A program made the translations under genes and the position numbers. The notes under the pieces were generated by a model. That model ran no database searches. It saw only the letters and a program-made list of their open reading frames with translations, and had not been told where the DNA came from. From NCBI RefSeq assembly GCF_009913435.1, contig NZ_CP047895.1, positions 1,806,501 through 1,870,500 on the forward strand: a stretch of DNA of 64,000 nt, read 5' to 3'. The DNA comes from Sphingomonas changnyeongensis. GTDB taxonomy: Bacteria; Pseudomonadota; Alphaproteobacteria; Sphingomonadales; Sphingomonadaceae. The stretch's first letter is position 1; each line of letters begins with the position of its first letter. Positions 1 to 9,433 of the stretch are shown here, in pieces.

Positions 1-642
1 CAAATATGGCCTGATCGATACCGACCGGGGGATACGATCATCTTCCACCTCGGCATGTCGGGGCGGTGGCGGGTCGATGCCGATGCGCTGCTGCCGCACG
101 ATCATCTGCTGGTCGAGACGGGCAGCGGCCGGCGGCTGGCGCTCTATGACCCGCGCCGCTTCGGCTTTGTCGATCTGGTGCCGACGGCGCAGCTTGGTCG
201 CTATCCGGCCTTTGCCAGAATGGGGCCGGAGCCGCTTGGCCCCGAGTTCACGCCGCGCGCGCTTGCCGCCGCGTTGGCCGGGCGGCGCGCGCCGGTCAAG
301 GCGCTGCTGCTCGACCAGCGGGTCGTGGCGGGGCTGGGCAACATCTATGTCTGCGAGGCGCTGCACATGGCCGGGATCGCCCCCGGCCGGGCGGGCGGCG
401 ATGTGCCGCGCGCGCGCATCGACCGGCTGGTGCCCGCGATCCGCGAGGTGCTGGACGCGGCGATCGCGGCGGGGGGATCGAGCCTGCGCGACTATGCGCG
501 GCCCGACGGCCAGCTCGGCTATTTTGCCAAGGACTGGCGCGTCTATGGCCGCGAGGGTGCGGCCTGTGGCTGCGGCACGGTGATCCAGCGCCGGGTGGAT
601 TCGGGCCGCTCGACCTTTTTCTGTCCCCGCTGCCAGCGCTGA
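1..642 (+). CDS. mutM: Formamidopyrimidine-DNA glycosylase, 5'-partial, apparent frameshift
   Basis: Base-excision-repair glycosylase/lyase that removes 8-oxoguanine and FaPy lesions. The gene starts outside the window, so the N-terminal catalytic proline is not visible. The visible part carries HLGMSGR (46-66), the NIYVCEAL helix region and a C-terminal zinc finger with CGCG and CPRCQR just before the stop. Bases 2-28 read KYGLIDTDR in one frame, and from base 31 GDTIIFHLG continues in another. The glycine codon at the GGGG run (27-30) therefore seems to lack one base. This is probably a sequencing error, because the rest of the protein is well conserved. Confidence 0.9.
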   Translation, partial: QIWPDRYRPGDTIIFHLGMSGRWRVDADALLPHDHLLVETGSGRRLALYDPRRFGFVDLVPTAQLGRYPAFARMGPEPLGPEFTPRALAAALAGRRAPVKALLLDQRVVAGLGNIYVCEALHMAGIAPGRAGGDVPRARIDRLVPAIREVLDAAIAAGGSSLRDYARPDGQLGYFAKDWRVYGREGAACGCGTVIQRRVDSGRSTFFCPRCQR

Positions 643-670
643 GCCGCCAAAGCGCGGCCCGGATCCGGCG

Positions 671-699
671 CTGTCACGAAACTGACGCCGATCCGTCAC
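671..699 (+). promoter_or_regulatory. Pho-box-like site, three direct repeats
   Basis: CTGTCAC (671-677), CTGACGC (682-688) and CCGTCAC (693-699) are separated by 4-base spacers, giving the 11-bp spacing of PhoB binding sites (consensus CTGTCAT-N4-CTGTCAT). The site lies 108 bp before the lipoprotein start, so the lipoprotein and receptor downstream may be phosphate-starvation genes. This is a motif reading only. Confidence 0.5.
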
Positions 700-806
700 C
701 CAACCGAAACCCGGCTGACACGCAAGCATCACAGCCCCTGCCTAACCGGAGGACCGACCGGGCGCGGAGTCGCGCGCCGGCTGATGGACACTGACAGGGG
801 AACTTC

Positions 807-2399
807 ATGTCGCGCACTCGTCTGCTCCTCCTCGGGGCTGCCGCCCTTCCGCTCGCCGCCTGCGGAGCCAGCGATCCGGCCTCTCCCGGTCAGGGCGGCG
901 GTGGCGTCGTCGTGGTGCCTGCTCCGGCCCCGGCTCCGGCCCCGGCTCCGGGCGTCGGCCCCAACACGGCGGAAGCGGCGTTTGCGACCACGACGGTCAG
1001 CGGCGTGACGGTGACGGTTGCCGAACAGATTGCGGTCGTGAACGCCGGCACCAACAATGTGCTGACCGGCACCAACCCGCTGAACGGGGTCGCCCCGACC
1101 GGCTCCGCGCTCAATGTCGGCGCGTTCGATGCCTCGACGGTCAATCCGTTCTTCACCCGCACCAGCTATATCGGCGCGGTCAATCCGGCCGGTGACACCT
1201 GGTTCCAGGGCTGGACCTGCAATTCCTCGACGCTGAACCTCGGGCCGGGCAATGCCAGCTGCGCGACCGGCCTGTCGCGCAGCGCCGCCGCGCCTGCCGC
1301 CAGCGCCTGCCCGACCGGCACCACCGACGCGGGCACCGCCAACAATTACCGGCTGTGCCGCCTGCCGGCGCAGGTTTCGGGCACGCTCAGCCTGCCGCGT
1401 GTCGATGGCGTCGCCTATCAGCTGAACGGCCGCGTCGATGTCGGCCAGGATCGCGGCACGCTCGGCACCGGCGGCGCGGCGGCGACGCTGACCATCGCGG
1501 CGGGCGCGATCATCGTCGCCAACCCGATCGACCCGGCTCCCGATTTCCTGGTCGTCAACCGCGGTTCGCAGATCAATGCGGTCGGCACCGCGACCCAGCC
1601 GATCATCTTCACCTCGCAGCAGAACCTCAACCCGGCCAATAACGGCGACTCCAGCCAGGGCCAGTGGGGCGGCATCGTGATCGCCGGGCGTGCGCCGATT
1701 GCCAATTGCTCGTCGGGCACCAACAATGCCGATGGCACCAGCACTACCTGCGAAAACATCGTCGAAGGCACGGTGACCGCGCTTTACGGTGGCAACGCGC
1801 CGACCGACAGCAGCGGCACGATGCGCTATGTCCAGATCCGCTATTCGGGCCTGGAACTGACGCCGGGCAACGAGCTGCAGGGGCTGACCACCGCGGGCGC
1901 GGGTTCGGGCACCGACATCAGCTACATCCAGGTCCACAACAGCTCGGATGACGGGGTCGAGGTGTTCGGCGGCCGCAACAGCTTCCGCTACATGGTCGTC
2001 ACGGGTGCCGATGACGACGGCTTCGACGTCGACACCGGCTGGCGCGGGCTCGTCCAGTTCCTGATCGTCGCGCAGAAGCTGACCGGGGCGACCACCGACT
2101 CCTTCGCCACCGAAATCGACTCGAACGGCAACGAGGATGCGCTGCCGCGCACCTATGGCCAATATGCCAACTTCACCTTCATCCAGACGGCCAACGCCCC
2201 GGCGGCGATCCGGCTGCGCGGCGGTGCGGATTTCGGTTTCTACAACGGCATCGTGAAGTCGGTCGCGGCCTGCGCCAACATCGTCGCGGGCACCGAGGCC
2301 AATGGCGGCAAGTCCACCATCCGGGCGGCCAATGCCGGCCTTCAGGAACTGGGCGCGCCGGTGTTCCGGTCGGTGTTCTTCGCCTGCAACGGCAACTGA
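807..2399 (+). CDS. Putative surface lipoprotein, likely beta-helical
   Basis: A 530-residue exported protein. The N-terminus is a lipoprotein signal peptide with lipobox LAAC (Cys19), followed by a glycine run and a PA-rich linker (about residues 30-48). The body is rich in G, N, T and V with repeated short strands such as GQWGGIVIAGRAP, DDGVEVFGGRNSF and DDDGFDVDTGWRG, which suggests a right-handed beta-helix. The TonB receptor gene follows in the same direction 74 bp downstream, so the two probably act together at the outer membrane. Its control may be by phosphate through the upstream Pho-box-like site. The ligand is unknown and no enzyme motif is recognised. Confidence 0.75.
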   Translation: MSRTRLLLLGAAALPLAACGASDPASPGQGGGGVVVVPAPAPAPAPAPGVGPNTAEAAFATTTVSGVTVTVAEQIAVVNAGTNNVLTGTNPLNGVAPTGSALNVGAFDASTVNPFFTRTSYIGAVNPAGDTWFQGWTCNSSTLNLGPGNASCATGLSRSAAAPAASACPTGTTDAGTANNYRLCRLPAQVSGTLSLPRVDGVAYQLNGRVDVGQDRGTLGTGGAAATLTIAAGAIIVANPIDPAPDFLVVNRGSQINAVGTATQPIIFTSQQNLNPANNGDSSQGQWGGIVIAGRAPIANCSSGTNNADGTSTTCENIVEGTVTALYGGNAPTDSSGTMRYVQIRYSGLELTPGNELQGLTTAGAGSGTDISYIQVHNSSDDGVEVFGGRNSFRYMVVTGADDDGFDVDTGWRGLVQFLIVAQKLTGATTDSFATEIDSNGNEDALPRTYGQYANFTFIQTANAPAAIRLRGGADFGFYNGIVKSVAACANIVAGTEANGGKSTIRAANAGLQELGAPVFRSVFFACNGN

Positions 2400-2472
2400 C
2401 CCGATCCCGGACGCATGCAGGGGGAGGCCGGAAGCAGGATCAGCCCGCTTCCGGTCGCGCAGCAAGGATAGA

Positions 2473-5165
2473 ATGATGACCAGGCCGCTTACTTTCGCCA
2501 CGCTGCTGCTCGCCTCGAGCCAGCTTTTCGCGCCCGCCGTGCTGGCGCAGACCGCGCCGCCCGCCGCGCCGCAGCAGACCCCCCCGCCCAGCCCGAACCG
2601 GCCGAGGAGGAGGTCGATGTCTCGGCCCCCGGCGCCGGGCAGCTGGACGGCGAGGACATCATCGTGCGCGGCCGCTACATCCCCAACGTCATCCGCGCGA
2701 CCCCGCAGGTCGTCTCGGTGCTGTCGACGGCGGATATCGCCCGCACCGGCGAAGGCGATATTGCCGGCGCGCTCACCCGCGTCACCGGCCTGAGCGTCGT
2801 CGGCAACGGCTTCGTCTTCGTGCGCGGCCTGGGTGACCGCTATTCCTCCTCGCTGCTCAACGGCTCGCCGCTGCCGTCGCCGGAGCCGCTGCGGCGCACG
2901 GTGCCGCTCGACATCTTCCCGACGTCGATCGTCGCCAGCGCGCTCGTCCAGAAAAGCTATTCGGCCAATTATCCCGCCGAGTTCGGCGGCGGCGTCATCA
3001 ACCTGACGACACGCGCCGTGCCCGAGGAGAGCTTCATCTCCATGTCCGGCTCGATCGGCGTTGATTCGGTCACCACCGGCCGGCGCGGGCTCGGCTATTA
3101 TGGCAGCCGCAGCGACTGGCTGGGGTTTGATTCGGGCGAACGGGCGGTGCCCGGCGTGATCCAGGCCGAGGGCCTGACGCGCGGCGTGTTCTTTTCGAAC
3201 GAAATCACCGGCTTTTCGGGCGCGCGTACCCGGCTGCTCCAGCGCTTCGACACGCCCGCCAACTTCAATCTGGAGTTCAGCGGTGGCCACCGGATGGAAG
3301 TGGGCGACGATGCCGATCTGGGCCTTGTCGCCTCGGCGCAGTTCAACAATGGCTGGCGCAACCGCGACGCCATCCAGCAGGACACCACCGATCCGACCGG
3401 CGCGCTGCGCAATGATTTCCGCACCCAGCTGACCGACAATCGCGCGGTCACCAACCTGCTGCTCGGTGCCGGGCTCGAGTTTGGCGGCCATAAGATCCGG
3501 CTGACCAACCTCTATATCAACGACACGCTGAAGCAGGCGCGCCTGTCGGGTGCGACCGTCTATCTGAACAGCAGCGGCGATCCGATCCTGCAGCAGAACA
3601 CCAATCTGTTCCGCCGCCAGCTGATCGACAGCCAGGCGGTGGGCGAGCTGCGCTTCGGCGACCTGTCGCTCGATCTGCGCGGCACCTATGCCAACACCAA
3701 GCGGCTTGCGCCCTACGAGACCTTCTTCAGCTATCGCCGCAACCGGGTCACCGGCCAGTTCCAGAACGATCTGAACGGCCTGCAGGAATCCGCGACCGTC
3801 GCGTTCAGCCGGCTGAACGAGGATCTGTGGAGCGGCGCGATCGATGCCAGCCTGAAGCTGCCGACCGAACGGCCGGTGACGATTTCGGCGGGCTATTATT
3901 ACAGCGACACCCAGCGCGAATCGCTGCGTCTCGACTTCCGGTTCCGCAGCTTCCTGGGCGGCGGCATCAACCCGCAATTCGCGACGCTTCGCCCGGATCT
4001 GCTGCTGTCGCCGGCAAGCATCCTCAACGCGTGCGCCAATCCGACGGCGGTGGCGGCTGAGGCCGGGTGCATCCGCCTGTTCAACACCTCCGCCTCGCAG
4101 GGGGCGGCGTTCTACGATGCCGGGCTGCGCATCAATGCCGCCTATTTCCAGGCCGAGGGCGAGCTGGCCGACGGCCTGCGCGTCACCACCGGCCTGCGCT
4201 ATGAGGATGCGACGCAGCGCGTCGGCACCAACAGCGCGACCTTTGCCGGCACGCGGCTCAACAACGGCTATTGGCTGCCGGCAACCACGGTGACGTGGAA
4301 CTTCGCCGATGACATGCAGCTGCGCCTCAACGCGTCCAAGACCATCGCCCGGCCGCAGTTCCGCGAACTTGCCCCGCAGATCTACCGCGATTTCGAGTTC
4401 GACCGCTTCTTCTTCGGCAATCCGCGCCTGACCGACTCGGAACTCTACAACTTTGAAGGCCGGTATGAGTTCTACCCGGCCAAGGACGACAGGATCGCGA
4501 TCGCGGCCTTCCATAAGACGATCAAGCGGCCGATCGAACAGGTCGCCTTTTTCCCGAGCGAGGACGCGACGCTCACCACCGGCTTCTCCTATGCGCCGCG
4601 CGCGGTGCTCTACGGGGCCGAGGCCGAGGTGCAGAAATATTTCCCGCTCGACGGGCTGGGCGGTGATTTCTTCGCCTCGCGCCGTCTGCTGATCGTCGCC
4701 AACTACACCTACACCCAGTCAAAGCTCCGCGTCGACGACACGCTGGTGCCGAGCGCGATCCAGAACTCGGCCGGCGCGGCCGCGCTGGTGCCCGCCAGCC
4801 TGATCTTCCGCAACGGCGCGCCGCTCACCGGCCAGTCGGACCATCTGGTGAACTTCCAGCTCGGCATCGAGAGCACCGACAAGGTGAGCCAGGTGACCGT
4901 GCTGTTCAACTATGCCAGCGACCGCGTCACCAATCGCGGCCCGAACCTCCTGCCCGACATCATCGAGCGGCCGGGCATTCGGCTCGATCTGGTCGCCCGC
5001 GAGGAGCTGGAACTGTTCGGCGGCAAATGGCAGCTGAAGGTCGAGGCGCGCAACCTGACCGGCACGCCCTACCGCGAGTTCCAGCAGTTTTCCGACCGGC
5101 GCGTGCTGATCAACCGCTGGAACCAGGGCCGCATCATCTCGGTGGGGCTGAGCACCACTTACTGA
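2473..5165 (+). CDS. TonB-dependent outer-membrane receptor (one-base frameshift near N-terminus)
   Basis: Outer-membrane transporter energised by TonB. The signal peptide starts at 2473 (MMTRPLTFA, cleavage after VLAQ). The plug follows (VVSVLSTADIA, GLSVVGNGFVFVRGLGDRY) and then a long beta-barrel ending in an aromatic residue (GLSTTY). The signal peptide and the plug are in different frames. Adding one C to the seven-C run at 2579-2585 joins them through a plausible acidic linker (PAEEEVDV) into a protein of about 897 residues. It is paired with the upstream lipoprotein. The substrate is not evident from sequence, and a phosphorus-containing ligand is only suggested by the Pho-box-like site. 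Confidence 0.85.
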
Positions 5166-5195
5166 TGGGCACCGCCCGTTCAGGATCAGGGAAAA

Positions 5196-5217
5196 GGGGG
5201 CTTCAGCCCCCTTTTTT
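5196..5217. terminator. Bidirectional intrinsic terminator
   Basis: The stem GGGGGC/GCCCCC with loop TTCA is followed by T6 on the plus strand and preceded by A4, so it can stop the receptor transcript and also serve the convergent parE. Confidence 0.85.
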
Positions 5218-5267
5218 CATGGATGCGAGGGCGGGCGCGCGGGGGAAGAAGGGCAGGGGCCGTCGCC

Positions 5268-7244
5268 TCAGGCGTCGATCGCCTCTTCGTCCAGCCGCGC
5301 GGCATTTTCCTGGATGAACTGGAACCGGTGTTCGGGGTTGCGGCCCATCAGCCTGTCAACCAGATCGCGCACGCCGGCGCGTTCCTCATAATCCTGGGGC
5401 AGGGTGACGCGGATCAGCGTGCGGGTGCGCGGATCCATGGTGGTTTCGCGCAGCTGTTGCGGGTTCATCTCGCCTAGACCCTTGAAGCGCGATACCTCGA
5501 CCTTGCGGCCCTTGAACGCCTGGCGTTCGATCTCCGCCCGGTGCTGGTCGTCGCGCGCATACAGGCTCTTGCCGCCCGCACTCAGCCGGTAGAGCGGCGG
5601 CTGGGCCAGATAGACATGGCCGCGCCGGACGATGTCGGGCATTTCCTGAAAGAAAAAGGTCATCAGCAGCGTCGCGATATGCGCGCCGTCGACATCGGCG
5701 TCGGTCATGATGATCACGCGTTCATAGCGCAGCGCATCGGGCTGGCATTTGTCGCGCGTGCCGCAGCCCAGCGCCTGGATCAGGTCGGCAATCTCGCCAT
5801 TGGCGCGGATCTTGTCGGCGGTGGCGGAGGCGACGTTCAGGATCTTGCCGCGAATGGGCAGGATCGCCTGGGTCTTGCGGTCGCGCGCCTGCTTGGCCGA
5901 TCCGCCGGCGCTGTCGCCCTCGACGATGAACAGCTCGGTCCCCGCCGGGTCGGACGCCGCGCAGTCGGTCAGCTTGCCGGGCAGGCGCAGCTTGCGCGCG
6001 CCGGTCGCGGTCTTGCGCTTGACCTCGCGCTCGGCCTTGCGGCGCAGCCTTTCGTCCATCCGGTCAAGAACGAAGCCGAGCAGCGCCTTGCCGCGTTCCA
6101 TGCGGTCGGACAGGAAATGATCGAAATGATCGCGGATCGCCGCCTCGACCAGCCGGGCGGCTTCGGGGCTGGTCAGCCGGTCCTTGGTCTGGCTCTGGAA
6201 CTGGGGATCGCGGATGAACACCGATAGCATCAGCTCGGCCCCCGCCATGACATCGTCGGCGGTGATGTCCTTGGCCTTTTTCAGCCCCGTCAGCTCGCCA
6301 AAGCCGCGCACCCCCTTGGTCAGCGCGGCGCGCAGCCCCTGTTCATGGGTGCCGCCATCGGGGGTGGGGATGGTGTTGCAATACCAGCTCGTCCCGCCCT
6401 CGCTCCACAGCGGCCAGGCGACCGCCCATTCGACGCGGCCCTGACCGTCGGGAAACTCCTGCGCGCCCGAAAAGAACTCGGTCGTCGCGCATTCGCGCGC
6501 GCCGATCTGTTCGCGCAGATGATCGGCAAGGCCGCCGGGAAACTGGAAAACCGCCTCGGCCGGCGTGTCGTCGCCGATCAGCTCGGGCGCGCAGCGCCAG
6601 CGTATCTCGACCCCGGCGAACAGATAGGCCTTTGACCGCGCCAGCCGGTAGAGCCGCGCCGGCTTGAAGCGCATCTCCTCGCCGAAAATCTCGGTGTCGG
6701 GGGTGAAGGCGACGCTGGTGCCGCGCCGGTTGGGCGCCGCACCGACCTCTTCAAGCGGGCCGAGCGTCTGGCCGCGCGCGAAACGCTGGCGGTAGAGCGT
6801 CTTGTTGCGCGCCACCTCGACCACCGTATCCGACGACAGGGCGTTGACGACGCTGACCCCAACGCCGTGCAGCCCGCCCGATGTCTGATAGGCCTTGCCG
6901 GCGAATTTGCCGCCTGAATGCAGGGTCGACAGGATCACCTCCAGCGCCGACTTGCCCGGATATTTGGGGTGGGGGTCGATCGGGATGCCGCGGCCATTGT
7001 CGGTGATGGTCAGCCGGTTGCCCGGCTCCAGCACCAGTTCGATCCGCGTCGCATGGCCGGCGACCGCTTCGTCCATCGCATTGTCGAGCACTTCGGCGGC
7101 CAGATGGTGCATCGCGCGCTCGTCGGTGCCGCCGACATACATGCCCGGCCGCCGCCGCACCGGTTCCAGCCCCTCCAGCACCTCGATCGCCGAGGCGTCA
7201 TAGTCTTGGGCGGCGGGGGTGGCGGCGGCGAACAGATCGGACAT
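5268..7244 (-). CDS. parE: DNA topoisomerase IV subunit B
   Basis: ATPase subunit of topoisomerase IV, which decatenates daughter chromosomes. The 658-residue length is normal. The GHKL ATPase domain is at about 20-230 ([38 protein letters not shown]). The Toprim domain shows [25 protein letters not shown] and DADVDGAHI. The C-terminal [11 protein letters not shown] segment is typical of the GyrB/ParE family. The lack of the extra insert seen in many GyrB proteins and the short length favour ParE. It is transcribed away from the small gene at 7301-7642, with 56 bp between them. Confidence 0.95.
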   Translation of the reverse strand: MSDLFAAATPAAQDYDASAIEVLEGLEPVRRRPGMYVGGTDERAMHHLAAEVLDNAMDEAVAGHATRIELVLEPGNRLTITDNGRGIPIDPHPKYPGKSALEVILSTLHSGGKFAGKAYQTSGGLHGVGVSVVNALSSDTVVEVARNKTLYRQRFARGQTLGPLEEVGAAPNRRGTSVAFTPDTEIFGEEMRFKPARLYRLARSKAYLFAGVEIRWRCAPELIGDDTPAEAVFQFPGGLADHLREQIGARECATTEFFSGAQEFPDGQGRVEWAVAWPLWSEGGTSWYCNTIPTPDGGTHEQGLRAALTKGVRGFGELTGLKKAKDITADDVMAGAELMLSVFIRDPQFQSQTKDRLTSPEAARLVEAAIRDHFDHFLSDRMERGKALLGFVLDRMDERLRRKAEREVKRKTATGARKLRLPGKLTDCAASDPAGTELFIVEGDSAGGSAKQARDRKTQAILPIRGKILNVASATADKIRANGEIADLIQALGCGTRDKCQPDALRYERVIIMTDADVDGAHIATLLMTFFFQEMPDIVRRGHVYLAQPPLYRLSAGGKSLYARDDQHRAEIERQAFKGRKVEVSRFKGLGEMNPQQLRETTMDPRTRTLIRVTLPQDYEERAGVRDLVDRLMGRNPEHRFQFIQENAARLDEEAIDA

Positions 7245-7300
7245 GGCATGATGCTATAAAGGCGCAGCCCCGTCGGCGGAAGCCGCCGTTCGCGGGCGCG

Positions 7301-7642
7301 TCAACGGCGCTGCACGGGGCCCCCGCATGCCCAGAGCGGCGCATGGGTGATGAGCGCGCCGTGGCCGAGCGCGGCGGAGGCCAGTGCCGCGCGGTCGCCG
7401 GTCACCACCAGCGCACCCGGAATGCGCGCCGGGCCGATCAGCCGTCCGCCCGTCTCCGTCACCCATGCCGGGGCCTGGCCCGACTGGCCGGGCAGCAGCG
7501 GGACGACCAGGAAAGGCCCTTCGGCGCGCGGCATGACGAGCAGCAGCCCGCTCGCTGCGACCAGCGCCGCCTGCACGGTCAGCGCGCTGGGACGGCGGCT
7601 GCGCGGCCGGGCGACGGGATTGTCCTTGGCGTGCTGTCGCAT
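7301..7642 (-). CDS. Hypothetical protein with one hydrophobic segment
   Basis: A 113-residue protein that I do not recognise. It has a basic N-terminus (about residues 1-22), a hydrophobic stretch near 25-40 (AALVAASGLLLVMP) and a soluble C-terminal part with GALVVTGDRAALASAALG. This would suit an anchored inner-membrane protein. The ATG at 7642 is preferred to the GTG two codons upstream. It lies between parE and gcrA on the same strand. Coding is supported by codon-position GC bias and the compact arrangement only. Confidence 0.5.
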   Translation of the reverse strand: MRQHAKDNPVARPRSRRPSALTVQAALVAASGLLLVMPRAEGPFLVVPLLPGQSGQAPAWVTETGGRLIGPARIPGALVVTGDRAALASAALGHGALITHAPLWACGGPVQRR

Positions 7643-7729
7643 CGGCACCGACCCTTACTCACCCTGCGCGGCGGCCGGCTGGCCGCGCGCGCAGGGTTCT
7701 TGCCTTATTCTAGGCGGGTCGAGCCCGGT

Positions 7730-8472
7730 TCAGCGCACGCGCGGCCCGCCAAAGGGCAGCGGCGGCGGCGGACGCCGGTCGCGGCGCGGCAGCTGCGCCT
7801 GATAGGCCTGGCCGCAATGATCGACGCAATAGGGGAAGCCGGGATTGACCGGCCGGCCGCAGAAATGAAAGTCCGGCTCGCCCGGATGGCCGATCGGCCA
7901 TTTGCAGATCCGGTCATTGAGGTCGAGCAGGCTGGTCTTGCCCGCGATTTCCGGGCTGGGACGCGCGGGCACCAGCCGGCGCGGCGGCGCGGGCGGGATC
8001 GGCGCGGCGGGTTCGCCGGGGGCCTGACGCAGAAAGCCGCCGGGACCGATCGACCGGATGATGGGCGCGGGCGTGGCGGGCGCATCGGCGGCATCGTCAT
8101 CATCGAACGGTTCGTCGGCGCGCGCGTCCACCGGTTCGGGGGCGGGCTGCGCGGGTGCGGGAGCAGGGGCCGGGGTTGCGGCCGGCTGGGCCTCGCGCCG
8201 CGGTGCCGGGGGACGGCGACAGGGGTGGCCGCAGCCGGGGCGGGATCGGCTGTGCGTTCGCGCGCCGGCGGCTTCGCGGCAGCCCGGTCCCCGTCCTTGT
8301 TCTTGTCTTTGTCGCGCACGGGCGAGGGACGGGACTGGAGCCCGAGCCGGTGCGCCTTGCCGATCACTGCGTTGCGGCTGACGCCGCCCAGTTCCTCGGC
8401 AATCTGGCTTGCGGTCATGCCCTTTTCCCACATCGACTTCAGCTGTTCGATGCGTTCGTCAGTCCAGGCCAT
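7730..8472 (-). CDS. gcrA: GcrA cell-cycle regulator (one-base frameshift)
   Basis: Alphaproteobacterial transcription factor that works with sigma-70 RNA polymerase at promoters methylated by CcrM. The N-terminal DNA-binding domain is intact (MAWTDERIEQLKSMWEKG, then GVSRNAVIGKAHRLGL). The C-terminal domain (LNDRICKWPIGHPGEPDF, FCGRPVNPG, YCVDHCGQAYQ) is in another frame. The two parts join if one base is added to the five-G run at 8208-8212 (plus strand), giving a continuous Pro/Ala-rich linker. Because GcrA is a core regulator, a sequencing error is more likely than true loss. Three 17-bp repeats lie 16 nt upstream of the start. Confidence 0.9.
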
Positions 8473-8487
8473 CTTTATCCCTTGTGC

Positions 8488-8535
8488 CTCAAAACCATCG
8501 GTGTCTCAAAACCATCGGCGTCTCAAAACGATCGT
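8488..8535. repeat. Three tandem 17-bp repeats in the gcrA leader/promoter
   Basis: The unit CTCAAAACCATCGGTGT occurs at 8488-8504, again with one change at 8505-8521, and in a third, shortened and diverged form at 8522-8535. It starts 16 nt upstream of the gcrA start codon. In the gcrA direction each copy reads as an ATGGTTTTGAG-like block. It may be an operator array or a slippage product. Confidence 0.7.
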
Positions 8536-8605
8536 CGGGCGGCCATCACCTTGCAGATCATGCCCACCTTGCGGACCGCGCCACGAGCCGATAGGCGAGC
8601 AGGCG

Positions 8606-9433
8606 ATGGCTGACCAGTCCCAATCCGGAATTCGCCTCGCACCCGGGGTCGCGTCGATCAGGCGCGTCAACTGGCCGGGGCTCCGCGCCCTCTATGTGAA
8701 GGAGGTGCGACGTTTCTTCAAGGTCCAGCTGCAGACGATCTGGGCGCCCGCGATCACGACGCTGCTTTACCTCGTCATCTTCTCGGTCGCGCTGGGCGGC
8801 AGCGGGCGGATGGTGCTCGGCCACAGCTTTGCCGATTTCGTGGCGCCGGGCCTGATCGTGATGGGCATGATCCAGAACGCCTTTGCCAACTCCAGCTTCT
8901 CGCTGCTCGTCGGCAAGATCCAGGGCACGATCGTCGACTATCTGATGCCGCCGCTGTCGAATGGCGAGCTGCTTGCGGCGATGGTGGGCGCGTCGGTCAC
9001 CCGTGCGGTGCTGGTCGGGCTGACCGTGTGGCTGGCGATGCAGTTCTGGCCGGGCGTGCATGTGATGCCGCGCAATATTTGGGCGGTGCTGTGGTTCGGG
9101 CTGTTCGGATCGATGTTCCTCGCCTTTCTGGGCGTGATGACGTCGATCTGGGCGGAAAAGTTCGATCATGCAGCGGCGGTGACCAACTTTGTCGTTGCCC
9201 CGCTGTCGCTGCTGTCGGGCACTTTCTATTCGGTCGAGGCGCTGTCGCCGCTGTTCCGCACGATCAGCCATGCCAACCCGTTTTTCTATGTGATTTCGGG
9301 CTTCCGCTATGGCTTTCTGGGTGACGCCGACTCGCCGGTGATGCTTGGCGCCGTGCTTCTCTTTGTCATCAATCTCGCCATGGGTGCGGCCTGTTACGCC
9401 CTGCTCAGGTCAGGCTGGAAACTCAGGGCATGA
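8606..9433 (+). CDS. ABC-2 type transporter permease
   Basis: Inner-membrane permease of an ABC-2 exporter, 275 residues with about six membrane segments. Visible segments include TLLYLVIFSVALG, FVAPGLIVMGMIQNAF, AVLVGLTVWLAMQFW, FLAFLGVMTSIWAE and the family signature LSGTFYSVEALSPLFRTI near the C-terminus, as in the YadH/NodJ group. The start at 8606 gives a basic cytoplasmic N-terminus. No ATP-binding partner is next to it in this window, which is unusual. gcrA is divergent upstream, and the next gene overlaps by ATGA. Confidence 0.88.
   Translation: MADQSQSGIRLAPGVASIRRVNWPGLRALYVKEVRRFFKVQLQTIWAPAITTLLYLVIFSVALGGSGRMVLGHSFADFVAPGLIVMGMIQNAFANSSFSLLVGKIQGTIVDYLMPPLSNGELLAAMVGASVTRAVLVGLTVWLAMQFWPGVHVMPRNIWAVLWFGLFGSMFLAFLGVMTSIWAEKFDHAAAVTNFVVAPLSLLSGTFYSVEALSPLFRTISHANPFFYVISGFRYGFLGDADSPVMLGAVLLFVINLAMGAACYALLRSGWKLRA

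Noticed and set aside
729-4514. Very long open frame (1261 codons) on the minus strand opposite the lipoprotein and receptor
   Set aside because: It is antisense to two convincing exported proteins. Its translation is low-complexity Arg/Ala/Gly/Asp text without domains, as expected from high-GC codon mirror effects.
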